Below are positions 36,219 to 45,028 of a DNA stretch of 64,000 nt, in pieces (positions within the stretch are counted from its first letter, which is position 1; every line of letters starts with the position of its first letter). Both the position numbers and the translations under genes were made by a program. This DNA comes from an uncultured SAR86 cluster bacterium. GTDB taxonomy: Bacteria; Pseudomonadota; Gammaproteobacteria; Magnimaribacterales; AG-339-G14. The notes under the pieces are model-generated. The model saw nothing but the letters and a program-made list of their open reading frames with translations. It had not been told where the DNA came from and made no database searches. The stretch lies in NCBI GenBank assembly GCA_902562135.1, contig CACESE010000006.1, positions 1-64,000 on the forward strand. Reading direction: 5' to 3'.

Positions 36219-38282
36219 TTAATCGGCTGGAAGACTTTCCAACCAAAGAGATGCAAGCATTCCCGCTACGTCCCTCTTATTTTCTGACCACGAAATTTCA
36301 TCATTTGAATTAATCTTTAATAAATTAATCTCTTCAAGATCATCAAGAATTTTGCACATTCGTTCTTCCGCGTTGCTTAAGGAAAGGTCTATAAAGAAAT
36401 CTTTTTTTATTTGAGGAAAAATTTCTATAAAGTCATTAATTAGATCATTTTTTTTAATTTTTTTTCTAGATTTATACATTACATAAGCCTGTAAAATTAA
36501 AAGATGTAAGATATTATTTTTATAAAACTCCATAAGGTTTTTTTCATTTTTACTTATTTCTAAAGTTTTGGGCATATCTGATTTATAAAATTTTAATTTT
36601 TTTATTTTTTCTATTATTTCGCTTGATGAGATATTCGGTAGTTTTATTAATTCTGAATATTTAGAAATTTCTATTACTTTCCTTAGAACATCGAGGCGAA
36701 AGACGAGTCTTTCTTTATCAATTTCTTTGTCAGAAATATCACAAATGCTTGCAGCAAACAAACCTGAAGAAGTCACCACGGTTGCCTTATTTATATTGGT
36801 CATGATTTTACTTCCAAGTAGGGGGGTGACTTCAAAAAGCCATGATTTTTTGTCAGTATCTTCACTTAAATCTATGGTATCTTTTTGCCAATTTGGTGCG
36901 TGCTTATCAAGAAAAGATTTTAGGTCTACAGGCTCTCCAAATTGAAGATATGCATTGCCTAAGTAACCTCTAAAATCACTTATAGTAGATAAAATTGAAG
37001 TTAAGTTTTCTTTTTTCTTTTTTTGTCCTTTAGCTTCTTTCAAATGTGATTTGCCTTCTAAAACTTTTTCATAGCTAATGGATATTGGTAAAAACTTTAC
37101 ATCTCTATCATCCATATCTTGAAAAGATTTGATAATCATAGAGATTATTCCCGGTCGCGGCGGAAGTAATCTACCAGTTCTTGTTCTTCCTCCTTCAGGA
37201 AAGAATTCTATTGAATACCCTCTTTGAAAAAGTTTTCTCAAATGTTCAAAAAAAACTTTAGAATACAATTTGTTCGGTCCAAATGATCTTCTCATAAAGA
37301 AAGCGCCCCCATTTCTTAGAATTCTTCCTAGAAAGGGCAGGTTAAGGTTTTTACCTGCAACAATTTGAGGGAGCATTAAATTATTTGTGTAGAGTTCATA
37401 AGATAAAGCGAGATAATCGATATGACTTCTATGCGAGGGTGTATAAATTAAAGAATTTCCAACTGCTAAATTATTGATTTTTTCTATGCCTATGATTTCA
37501 AGTCCATCATAACGATTGTTCCAAAACCAATTTAATGCCTTGTCATAAAGGTAAATAACAGGATAGGAAATATCCGAACAAATTTCCAAAGCATATTTAT
37601 AAGCCTTTCTTTTTTGAATATTTTCTAACCTTGCAGATCCTTTTGACGTGACCTTTATTTCTTGTTTAACTGAAGATGAGTTAAGAATTGCATGTATGAG
37701 CGTTCTTTTATTGGAAATGTCTGGACCGATCTTCGCTTGTCTGTTTTTTCTAAACCTAGCTCTCAAAAGTCTATCTGTTTTTAAAACTAAATGATCAGAA
37801 CTTCTCTTTTGAGTAAATATTTCTTCTGTTTCTAGGGGCTTATGAAAAAAAACACTTGTTTGCCTTCCATTGAAAATAACTTTTAGAAAGTTTCTTAAAA
37901 AAGACCCTGCTTCCCAAGAATCTCTGAAGATTAACTTTACCCAGTGATCTTGTCTGTCAGGTGCCTTGCCCCAAAAAACGTCCACAGGGATGATTATTTT
38001 GTCTTTACTTTTGGAGTCTCTAGCGAGCTCATGCAATTCTCTCGGGCTTCTTCTTCTTGGCTTTTGCCATGGAAAAAGTCTTTTAGCTCCTTTAAGTTGA
38101 AAGAAATTTTTTTTATTTCTTTTTGGTAGAGAAAAATTGTTTCGTTTAGCAGTTTTTATTAAAGCGTTCAGATCAAAGGAAGACCCTGTAGAAAGAGCGT
38201 ATACAACTTTTCTAGACTGGACAAGGCGTTTCACTTCCTCTGTCTCGAACTCAGCATCAGGGTTTATTAGAAAATTCAGCAT
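36219..38282 (-). CDS. plsB: glycerol-3-phosphate 1-O-acyltransferase
   Basis: First acylation of glycerol-3-phosphate in phospholipid synthesis, inner membrane. About 690 residues, somewhat shorter than E. coli PlsB (807). Acyltransferase motifs are present: TPSHRSHIDYLALSY (His-x4-Asp), AFFMRRSFG, and FFPEGGRTRTGRLLPPRPGI. ATG 38282 (MLNFLINPD) is preferred to the TTG at 38300. It is divergent from tRNA-Leu and yajC. Confidence 0.93.
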   Translation of the reverse strand: MLNFLINPDAEFETEEVKRLVQSRKVVYALSTGSSFDLNALIKTAKRNNFSLPKRNKKNFFQLKGAKRLFPWQKPRRRSPRELHELARDSKSKDKIIIPVDVFWGKAPDRQDHWVKLIFRDSWEAGSFLRNFLKVIFNGRQTSVFFHKPLETEEIFTQKRSSDHLVLKTDRLLRARFRKNRQAKIGPDISNKRTLIHAILNSSSVKQEIKVTSKGSARLENIQKRKAYKYALEICSDISYPVIYLYDKALNWFWNNRYDGLEIIGIEKINNLAVGNSLIYTPSHRSHIDYLALSYELYTNNLMLPQIVAGKNLNLPFLGRILRNGGAFFMRRSFGPNKLYSKVFFEHLRKLFQRGYSIEFFPEGGRTRTGRLLPPRPGIISMIIKSFQDMDDRDVKFLPISISYEKVLEGKSHLKEAKGQKKKKENLTSILSTISDFRGYLGNAYLQFGEPVDLKSFLDKHAPNWQKDTIDLSEDTDKKSWLFEVTPLLGSKIMTNINKATVVTSSGLFAASICDISDKEIDKERLVFRLDVLRKVIEISKYSELIKLPNISSSEIIEKIKKLKFYKSDMPKTLEISKNEKNLMEFYKNNILHLLILQAYVMYKSRKKIKKNDLINDFIEIFPQIKKDFFIDLSLSNAEERMCKILDDLEEINLLKINSNDEISWSENKRDVAGMLASLWLESLPAD

Positions 38283-38309
38283 CTTCTTTAAAATTACCAA
38301 TTGGTGGTA

Positions 38310-38318
38310 TTATCCACA
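38310..38318 (+). promoter_or_regulatory. isolated DnaA box upstream of plsB
   Basis: Perfect TTATCCACA, 28 bp upstream of the plsB ATG on the opposite strand. A single copy could be chance in AT-rich DNA. Confidence 0.35.
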
Positions 38319-38378
38319 AAAATTTAGTCTATTTAACATTGAAATCCATGTAGTATATGAATTTTACAATTTAATTTA

Positions 38379-38464
38379 GCCGAAGTGGCGGAATTGGTAG
38401 ACGCGCTCGATTCAAAATCGAGTGCCCAAAAGGCGTGAGAGTTCGAGTCTCTCCTTCGGTACCA
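38379..38464 (+). tRNA. tRNA-Leu (CAA)
   Basis: An 86-nt gene with encoded CCA. The acceptor stem GCCGAAG/CTTCGGT (one G-U pair), the anticodon stem CTCGA/TCGAG with loop TTCAAAA (anticodon CAA), a long variable arm (GCCCAAAAGGC) and the T arm with GTTCGAGTC are all present. It ends 9 nt before the yajC ATG. Confidence 0.97.
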
Positions 38465-38473
38465 GAGAAAATT

Positions 38474-38785
38474 ATGAACGAAATACAATTAATTACTGCC
38501 CAATCCTCTTCTTTTTTAGGCCCTCAATTAATTTTGATAGGTGGATTTTTTCTTTTTATCTATTTTCTTATCATTAGACCACAAAACAAAAGAATGAAAG
38601 CTCAGAAAGAGATGATAGAAAATTTATCTGTAGGAGATGAAATTGTTATATCCGGAGGAATCGTGGGATCAATTTTAAAAATTTCTGAAAACTTTCTAAC
38701 CATTAGAGCAAATAATTCAGAATTAATTATTCAAAGGTCAGCCGTAAGCAGCGTCCTTCCAAAGGGAACAATCAAATCTTTATAA
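38474..38785 (+). CDS. yajC: preprotein translocase subunit YajC
   Basis: Single-span membrane protein associated with SecDF. ATG 38474 gives 103 residues with one membrane helix (about 18-38, QLILIGGFFLFIYFLIIRPQ) followed by RPQNKRMKAQKEMIENL and GDEIVISGGIVGSILKI, the family signature. A longer frame would begin inside the tRNA. The leader is only 9 nt from the mature tRNA-Leu end. secD follows after 4 bp. The usual partner tgt is not adjacent. Confidence 0.94.
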   Translation: MNEIQLITAQSSSFLGPQLILIGGFFLFIYFLIIRPQNKRMKAQKEMIENLSVGDEIVISGGIVGSILKISENFLTIRANNSELIIQRSAVSSVLPKGTIKSL

Positions 38786-38789
38786 GGTA

Positions 38790-40604
38790 GTGAGATTTCA
38801 GTTTTCGAAAATTTTATTTGTTTTATTGGTTTTAACAATAGGCATAATTTTTTCACTGCCAAATATATTTCCACCAGATCCATCTGTACAAATAACTACT
38901 TCAAGTGTAGGAGATGGATTCTCAGAAAGATTTGTTGAGGATTTAGAAAATAAAACTCGAATTACAGACATTCAGAACTTAGTTTTCGAGAAAAATGATA
39001 AATCTATACTAATAAGAACAAAAAGTTATCAAGATCAAATCAAACTAAAAGATTTTCTTCAAAAAGAGCTAGATGAAAATTTTGTGGTAGCTTTAAATTT
39101 GGCTGCCAATACGCCAAATTGGCTCAAGTCTTTAAATGCAAAACCAATGAAATTAGGGCTTGATTTAAGAGGGGGTGTAAATTTCCTTATGGAAGTTGAC
39201 ACAGATTTACTAATAGAAACAAAACTTGAATCGACAGCTTCCGTTTTGAGAAATTCTTTGAGAGACGCAAGAATAAAAGTTAATTCGATCAATGTTGAAA
39301 GAAACAAAATAGTTTTAAATTTGAGCGATGAAGAAAAACTAGAAAATTTCAATAAAATTGTCTCAGATATAGGAATATTGGATGTAAGTTTTTCTCAAAA
39401 TTTAAACTATGAGCTCTCGTTTTCTGATCAAGAAATTGAAGATACTATCGAATATGCTGTTCTTCAAAATTTGACTACACTAAGGAATAGAGTTAATGAA
39501 TTGGGGGTTTCTGAGCCCGTAGTTCAAAGGGAAGGAGAAAAAAGAATATCAGTTCAATTGCCGGGCATTCAAGATACTGCTGAAGCAAAAAAAATAATTG
39601 GTAAAACGGCAAATTTGGAGTTTCGTTTAGAAGCAAAAAATAATTCGTTAGCTTCCAGAGTAGAAACTTTTCCATATCGTGGCTTAAATACAAAATTAGA
39701 AAAAAAAATAATTATTTCTGGAGATCGAGTCTCTGATGCAAGTGTTGGTTTCGATGAAAATGGATTCCCTCAGGTTAACATCTCTCTAGACTCAGATGGC
39801 GGAGCTCAAATGCATAGAGCTACTCGAAACAATGTAGGCGTAAGAATGGCCGTTTTATTTGTTGAAAAAAAAATTAGATCATTAAATGATAACGGAGCAA
39901 CCTCAATCAAAAACTATTACGATAAAAAAATTATAAGTCTTGCGACCATTCAATCTGCTCTTGCAAATCAATTTAGGATAACTGGATTGGACTCTCCTGC
40001 AGAGGCTTCTGAGTTGGCTTTGCTTCTGAGAGCTGGAGCGCTCGCAGCGCCTATGAACTTTGTTGAAGAGGGGACCATAGGACCATCACTCGGAGCTGAC
40101 AATATAAGGCTAGGTATAAATTCTTTAATTTTAGGTCTTTCATTAGTACTAATATTTATGGTGTTTTATTACAAAGGGTTTGGTTTAATTGCAAATCTAG
40201 CTGTCCTTTTAAATCTAGTTTTAATTGCTTCAGTAATGTCAATTTTATCAGCAACCTTAACCCTACCTGGCATTGCCGGAATAGTTCTAACCATTGGTAT
40301 GGCGGTAGACGCAAACGTACTTATTTTTTCCAGAATACGAGAAGAATTACAAAGAAATTTAAAACCTTTAGAAGCTATTACATCGGGATATGATAGAGCA
40401 TTTATTACAATTGTAGATGCAAACTTAACAACCTTAATTGTTGCTTTAATTTTATATATTGTTGGAACAGGCCCTATTCAGGGCTTTGCAATTACTCTTT
40501 CAGTTGGAATTTTAACTTCAATGTTTACTGCGATCTTATTTACCAGAATGCTTGTTTTTTTTGTTTATGGCAGAAGACGTAATGTAGAAAAAATTTGGAT
40601 ATAG
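38790..40604 (+). CDS. secD: protein translocase subunit SecD
   Basis: Inner-membrane RND-like protein that uses the proton-motive force to aid protein export. GTG start. One N-terminal membrane helix (about 8-27), a large periplasmic region starting with GLDLRGGVNFLMEVD, then five further helices with the GIAGIVLTIGMAVDANVLIF motif carrying the conserved Asp. 604 residues, the E. coli length. secF follows after 4 bp. Confidence 0.95.
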   Translation: MRFQFSKILFVLLVLTIGIIFSLPNIFPPDPSVQITTSSVGDGFSERFVEDLENKTRITDIQNLVFEKNDKSILIRTKSYQDQIKLKDFLQKELDENFVVALNLAANTPNWLKSLNAKPMKLGLDLRGGVNFLMEVDTDLLIETKLESTASVLRNSLRDARIKVNSINVERNKIVLNLSDEEKLENFNKIVSDIGILDVSFSQNLNYELSFSDQEIEDTIEYAVLQNLTTLRNRVNELGVSEPVVQREGEKRISVQLPGIQDTAEAKKIIGKTANLEFRLEAKNNSLASRVETFPYRGLNTKLEKKIIISGDRVSDASVGFDENGFPQVNISLDSDGGAQMHRATRNNVGVRMAVLFVEKKIRSLNDNGATSIKNYYDKKIISLATIQSALANQFRITGLDSPAEASELALLLRAGALAAPMNFVEEGTIGPSLGADNIRLGINSLILGLSLVLIFMVFYYKGFGLIANLAVLLNLVLIASVMSILSATLTLPGIAGIVLTIGMAVDANVLIFSRIREELQRNLKPLEAITSGYDRAFITIVDANLTTLIVALILYIVGTGPIQGFAITLSVGILTSMFTAILFTRMLVFFVYGRRRNVEKIWI

Positions 40605-40608
40605 ATTT

Positions 40609-41511
40609 ATGAATATTCAATTTATGAGATTTAGAAAAGTTGCCTTAATGATTTCAGGAGCTTTGTTAATTACTTCTGTAATTTCTTTAACATTTAAAAA
40701 TTTAGAGTTAGGCCTTGATTTTACCGGTGGCGTGCTACTAGAGATCAAGCTTAATGAAAACTTAGAGAGCTTAGAAGAGATTCGAACTCTTCTTATTGAG
40801 AAAAAGATCGAAGATTTTATTTTAAATTTTTCTGGTTCTCAAAATGATGTGATCATAAAAATACCAGGACAAATAGAAAGTGAAAGTTCTGAGCTTCTTA
40901 AATCTGTTTTACGTGAGAACTTCGAATTTGACCTGAGAAAAGAAGAGTTCATTGGACCGCAAATTGGAGAAGAATTAAGAGACCAAGGTGGACTGGGATT
41001 ACTTTTAGCTTTGGCAATAATGACTATTTATATAATGTTTCGCTTTCAATATAAATTTGCAATTGGAGCAATTTTTGCCCTTGTTCATGATGTTTTAATA
41101 GTCTTAGGCTTGTTCTCTTTATTCTCTATAGATTTTGATTTAACAGTTTTGGCGGCGGTTTTGGCGGTAATAGGATATTCATTGAATGACACCATAGTTG
41201 TTTCAGACAGAATTAGAGAAAATTTCAGAAAAAAAAGAAGATCAGAAACTATTCCGCTTATAGATAGATCTTTGAATCAAATGCTAGGAAGAACTCTTAT
41301 TACTTCCTTAACCACTTTATTAGTCCTTTTAGCTTTATTGATATTTGGTGGGGATGCAATTCAAAATTTCTCAATTGCGCTAATAATTGGTGTGATTGCT
41401 GGAACTTACTCTTCTATATACGTCGTGTGTAATACCTTAATTTCATTAAATGTGATTGCAGATGACTTGGCAATTAGAAAAGCTGAAAGATTTGATGATG
41501 GAATGCCTTGA
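40609..41511 (+). CDS. secF: protein translocase subunit SecF
   Basis: Partner of SecD. 300 residues with six membrane helices. The N-terminal GLDFTGGVLLEIKL motif and the helix IGYSLNDTIVVSDRIREN with its conserved Asp match the family. Convergent with suhB, with one base between the two stop codons. Confidence 0.95.
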   Translation: MNIQFMRFRKVALMISGALLITSVISLTFKNLELGLDFTGGVLLEIKLNENLESLEEIRTLLIEKKIEDFILNFSGSQNDVIIKIPGQIESESSELLKSVLRENFEFDLRKEEFIGPQIGEELRDQGGLGLLLALAIMTIYIMFRFQYKFAIGAIFALVHDVLIVLGLFSLFSIDFDLTVLAAVLAVIGYSLNDTIVVSDRIRENFRKKRRSETIPLIDRSLNQMLGRTLITSLTTLLVLLALLIFGGDAIQNFSIALIIGVIAGTYSSIYVVCNTLISLNVIADDLAIRKAERFDDGMP

Positions 41512-41512
41512 C

Positions 41513-42310
41513 TTACTTAAAGGAGTTTTTTACATCTTTTAAAATCATTTCAACGCACTTTTTATTGCCAGCAATTAAGTGGTGAGAATTATCAACAAAA
41601 TCTTCTCCAAAAAAATTAGAAACATAGCCACCAGCTTCTTGGACAAGTAAAACTCCTGCGGCAAAGTCCCAATGTTTCATTCCATACCCTACAAAAGCAT
41701 CTAGCCTCCCTGCGGCAACATAAGCTAAGTCAATTGCAGTCGAGCCAGTACGCCTTAGAGTTAGATTGTGACTGTATAGCTTTCTTATTACACTCAATGT
41801 ATCTAATTCCGGCTCAATCTTACCCGAATGAAAAGAGTTACAAAGCAAAGAATTTTTTAGGGATTTAATTTTTGAAACTCTTAGCCGTTCTTGATTTAGA
41901 TAGGCTCCTTTTCCTTTTGATGCAAAGTATTCGTCGTCCCTAGTGATGTCATAGATAACTCCATGAGACAAAATATCATTTTCATAGCAAGCTATTGAAA
42001 TTGAATAGTATGGGAAACCGTGAATAAAATTTGTTGTTCCGTCAATTGGGTCTATGACCCAAAGTAATTCAGCGTTATCTTTCCCAGATCTTCCCGATTC
42101 TTCGCAAAGAAAAGCGCTGTTTGGAAAAGCTTCGCTTATAGACGAGATAATAATGTTTTCAGCAATAGTATCTACTTGTGTGACAAAATCGGTAGGCCCT
42201 TTTTCATAAATTTTTACCTTATCCATCCTACGAGAAAATTTATGAATTTCTTTAGCTGCCAATCTTGCTGCTTTAATAGCTATATTTATTTTTGGTTCTT
42301 TCGATTGCAC
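41513..42310 (-). CDS. suhB: inositol-1-monophosphatase family protein (SuhB)
   Basis: Mg-dependent phosphatase that also acts in rRNA transcription and ribosome maturation in E. coli. The metal-binding motif WVIDPIDGTTNFIHGFPYYS is complete, as is the C-terminal MKHWDFAAGVLLVQEAGG. 265 residues is normal. It is divergent from trmJ with 36 bp between starts, the standard gammaproteobacterial suhB/trmJ pair. Confidence 0.93.
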   Translation of the reverse strand: MQSKEPKINIAIKAARLAAKEIHKFSRRMDKVKIYEKGPTDFVTQVDTIAENIIISSISEAFPNSAFLCEESGRSGKDNAELLWVIDPIDGTTNFIHGFPYYSISIACYENDILSHGVIYDITRDDEYFASKGKGAYLNQERLRVSKIKSLKNSLLCNSFHSGKIEPELDTLSVIRKLYSHNLTLRRTGSTAIDLAYVAAGRLDAFVGYGMKHWDFAAGVLLVQEAGGYVSNFFGEDFVDNSHHLIAGNKKCVEMILKDVKNSFK

Positions 42311-42346
42311 AAAACAATTGTAAACTATTGCTCAAGTTACGGCAGA

Positions 42347-43078
42347 ATGAATAAAAAAAATAATATTGATATCGAATTTATTTTGGTTGAACCTTCTCAT
42401 CCAGGAAATATAGGCGCTTGTGCAAGGGCTATCAAAAATATGGGTTTTAAAAAATTGGCGTTAGTTAATCCTAGAAAAAAAATTACCGAAGAAGCATTTC
42501 ACAGAGCAAAAAGTGCAAAAGATATTTTAGAGAATACAGTTATTTATAAATCATTTGACCTAGCTATAGGAGAAAAAAATTTAATTTTAGCGACTAGCGC
42601 TAGAGAAAGAACTATTCCTTGGCCCACTTTTTATGTGGACAAAATAAGCGACGAGGTTAAGCGTCAAATAAAAACAAAAACAACCAAAACAGGAATTGTA
42701 TTCGGAAGGGAAGATAATGGACTCTCAAATGAAGAGCTTCAAAAATGTCATTACCATTTAATTATTCCAGCTAGTGAAGAGTATTCATCTTTAAATCTTT
42801 CTCATGCTTTGCAAATTGTTGCTTTTGAAATAAGAAAGATTGTTTTTGATAATAAAATTTTAAAGACAGAGGTTAGAGAGGTTGTCTCAAACTTAGAGAA
42901 TGAGAAATTATTAGAACATTTGATGGAAGTTTTAAAAAAAATTGATTTTTATGATCCTAAAAGCTCTAAACAAGTTAAAACGAGAATTGACAGACTAATA
43001 AAAAAAACTAGATTAGATAAAATCGAAATGGGTATTCTTAGAGGATTTCTTTCTAAGATTATAGACTTTGAAAAATAA
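42347..43078 (+). CDS. trmJ: tRNA (cytidine/uridine-32 2'-O) methyltransferase TrmJ
   Basis: SPOUT methyltransferase modifying position 32 of tRNAs. ATG 42347 gives 243 residues starting before FILVEPSHPGNIGACARAIK (motif 1). TGIVFGREDNGLSNEEL and SSLNLSHALQIVAFEI form the knotted SAM site. A longer frame from 42176 would overlap suhB antisense and has no support. A tRNA-Glu gene follows 30 bp after the stop. Confidence 0.94.
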   Translation: MNKKNNIDIEFILVEPSHPGNIGACARAIKNMGFKKLALVNPRKKITEEAFHRAKSAKDILENTVIYKSFDLAIGEKNLILATSARERTIPWPTFYVDKISDEVKRQIKTKTTKTGIVFGREDNGLSNEELQKCHYHLIIPASEEYSSLNLSHALQIVAFEIRKIVFDNKILKTEVREVVSNLENEKLLEHLMEVLKKIDFYDPKSSKQVKTRIDRLIKKTRLDKIEMGILRGFLSKIIDFEK

Positions 43079-43108
43079 TTCATTCTGATACAATCGATTC
43101 TTCGTTGA

Positions 43109-43183
43109 GTCCCCTTCGTCTAGCGGTTAGGACACCGGGTTTTCATCTCGGCAACAGGGGTTCGATCCCCCTAGGGGACGCCA
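43109..43183 (+). tRNA. tRNA-Glu (UUC)
   Basis: A 75-nt gene with encoded CCA. The acceptor stem is GTCCCCT/AGGGGAC, the D arm contains GTCTAGCGGTTAGGAC, the anticodon loop is TTTTCAT (anticodon TTC) and the T arm is CAGGGGTTCGATCCCCCT-like. All arms pair. Confidence 0.97.
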
Positions 43184-43351
43184 TAAAATCCGCTCTTTTT
43201 AGGTGCATTCTGTAAAATTTTAGTAAAAAAATGTACGATTTCCTTACGTTTTATGTTTTTTTAGATTCCTTCTGGTCAAAATTGTTGCCTTTTGCAAAGT
43301 TTTAAAATAGCTCAATAAATTGTATGAATGCTGTGCATTTGTTAAATATTT

Positions 43352-43702
43352 ATGAAACTTATGTCAATTGTTGTGAAACCATCAAAAGTCGAAGCTGTTA
43401 AAAGTGCTATTTCATCTGTAGGTGTAAGCGGCGCCACTATCTTAGATGCAAGAGGTTTCGGTTCAACAAAGGGGCACACAGACTCTTATAGGGGAGCTCA
43501 ATATCAAGTGGATACAAATCCCAAAGCTATGTTGCAGGTCGCATGTAAGGACGAGAGTGTTAATGACATTATAGAAGCGGTTCGTAGTGTAGCTAATACC
43601 AACACTATTGGGGATGGAAAAATTTTCATCACAGAACTTTTAGATGTAATACGCATTAGAACTGGTGAAACCGGTGAAGGTGCAATTAACGGAGAATATT
43701 AA
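43352..43702 (+). CDS. glnK: nitrogen regulatory protein P-II
   Basis: Trimeric 2-oxoglutarate/ATP sensor of nitrogen status. At 116 residues it is the usual size. The T-loop KGHTDSYRGAQYQVD has Tyr46 and the uridylylation site Tyr51 in the expected place, and the C-terminal part ITELLDVIRIRTGETGEGAI is typical. amtB begins on the last base of its stop codon, so it is the GlnK type that gates AmtB. A 168-bp leader separates it from tRNA-Glu; no clear sigma-54 site was found there. Confidence 0.93.
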   Translation: MKLMSIVVKPSKVEAVKSAISSVGVSGATILDARGFGSTKGHTDSYRGAQYQVDTNPKAMLQVACKDESVNDIIEAVRSVANTNTIGDGKIFITELLDVIRIRTGETGEGAINGEY

Positions 43703-44940
43703 TGGAAGAAATTAAATTTTCATTAGACACATTCTATGCTCTTATGTCGGGAGCTTTAGTTATGTGGATGGCTGCTGGTTTCACAATGTTGGAAGCTGGT
43801 TTAGTTCAGAAGAAGGATGTCTCTGAGATCGTTACTAAGAATTTAGGATTGTATTCAATCGCATGTGTCATGTATTTGGCTTGTGGATTTATTCTTATGT
43901 ATCCTGGCTCAGCATTGATTGACGGAATTCTTCCAGGAATAGGAACTTCATGGTGGTTATCTACCGCAGATCCTATAGAAGAGATTGGTATACCTTATGG
44001 TATGGATTATTCACAACAGGCTGATTTCTTTTTCCAAGTTGTTTTCGTTGCAACAGCTATGTCGATTGTTTCAGGAGCGGTTGCAGGTAGAATGAAACTA
44101 TTACCTTTTTATTTATTTGCTGTAATTCTTACTGCATTTATTTACCCAATCCAAGGTTACTGGAACTGGGGTGGTGGTTTCTTAAGTTCAGGTGGTTATT
44201 CTGACTACGCTGGATCAGGAACAGTCCACTTATGCGGTGCTGCTGCAGCGTTAGCTGTTGTTACAGTTTTAGGTCCTAGAAAAGGCAAATATAATGCTGA
44301 CGGTTCTGTAAACCCTATGCCTGGATCAAATATTCCATTAGCTGCTTTAGGAGCTTGGATTCTTTGGTTAGGTTGGTTCGGATTTAATGGCGGTTCAGAG
44401 CTTGTAGTTAGTTCTGAAGCTAGTGCAATTGCTGTAAGTCAAGTATTTTTAAATACTAACATGGCAGCTGCTGGTGGAGTAATCGCTGCATTATTAACAA
44501 GTTTATTTGCAACAGGAAAAATGGATGTCACCATGGCAATTAATGGTGCCATTGCCGGTCTAGTTGCAATCACAGCAGGTCCAAGTGCTCCTACTGGCGG
44601 AGAAGCCGTATTCATCGGTGCAGCTGGTGGTGTGTTGGTTTACTTCTCAATTCTTTTCTTTGATAAGACATTGAAAGTTGATGACCCTGTTGGCGCAATT
44701 TCAGCTCACGGAACTGTAGGTATTTTAGGTGTAATGGTTGTTCCTTTCACTTCAGATGCTTCTTTCCTATGGCAGTTATATGGCGTACTAGCTATCGGTG
44801 GATTCACTTACATAGCAAGTTTAATAGTTACATTTATTATAAATATAATTATGCCAATCAGAGCAACTGATGAAGAGCAAGATGCAGGTCTTGATTCTAC
44901 AGAAGTTGGGGTATCAGCTTACCCAGAATTCTCAGATTAA
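43702..44940 (+). CDS. amtB: ammonium transporter
   Basis: Trimeric membrane channel for ammonium uptake. 412 residues with eleven hydrophobic segments. Family motifs include AGFTMLEAGLVQKKDV near the start, DYAGSGTVHLCGAAAALAVV with a pore His, WILWLGWFGFNGGSEL and SAHGTVGILGVMVVPF with the second pore His. Translationally coupled to glnK (TAATG). A strong terminator follows. Confidence 0.95.
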   Translation: MEEIKFSLDTFYALMSGALVMWMAAGFTMLEAGLVQKKDVSEIVTKNLGLYSIACVMYLACGFILMYPGSALIDGILPGIGTSWWLSTADPIEEIGIPYGMDYSQQADFFFQVVFVATAMSIVSGAVAGRMKLLPFYLFAVILTAFIYPIQGYWNWGGGFLSSGGYSDYAGSGTVHLCGAAAALAVVTVLGPRKGKYNADGSVNPMPGSNIPLAALGAWILWLGWFGFNGGSELVVSSEASAIAVSQVFLNTNMAAAGGVIAALLTSLFATGKMDVTMAINGAIAGLVAITAGPSAPTGGEAVFIGAAGGVLVYFSILFFDKTLKVDDPVGAISAHGTVGILGVMVVPFTSDASFLWQLYGVLAIGGFTYIASLIVTFIINIIMPIRATDEEQDAGLDSTEVGVSAYPEFSD

Positions 44941-44953
44941 TTTCTCCCTAATA

Positions 44954-44992
44954 AAAAGCAGGCAAGCCTCCCTTGCCTGCTTTTTTCTTTTT
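44954..44992 (+). terminator. rho-independent terminator after amtB
   Basis: A 13-bp perfect stem AAAAGCAGGCAAG (44954-44966) and CTTGCCTGCTTTT (44972-44984) with a 5-nt loop, followed by a T-rich run. Confidence 0.95.
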
Positions 44993-45028
44993 TGTTTATA
45001 ACTAAAGTTAAAAGCTAAAATTAGATCA

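Noticed and set aside
42176-42346. 57-residue N-terminal extension of TrmJ
   Set aside because: It runs antisense through suhB and the conserved TrmJ N-terminus begins at ATG 42347.
43184-43351. possible sigma-54 promoter (TGGTCAAAATTGTTGCC near 43271) upstream of glnK
   Set aside because: The GG-to-GC spacing is one base too long and the -24 element lacks the expected TGGCAC, so it does not meet the strict sigma-54 pattern.
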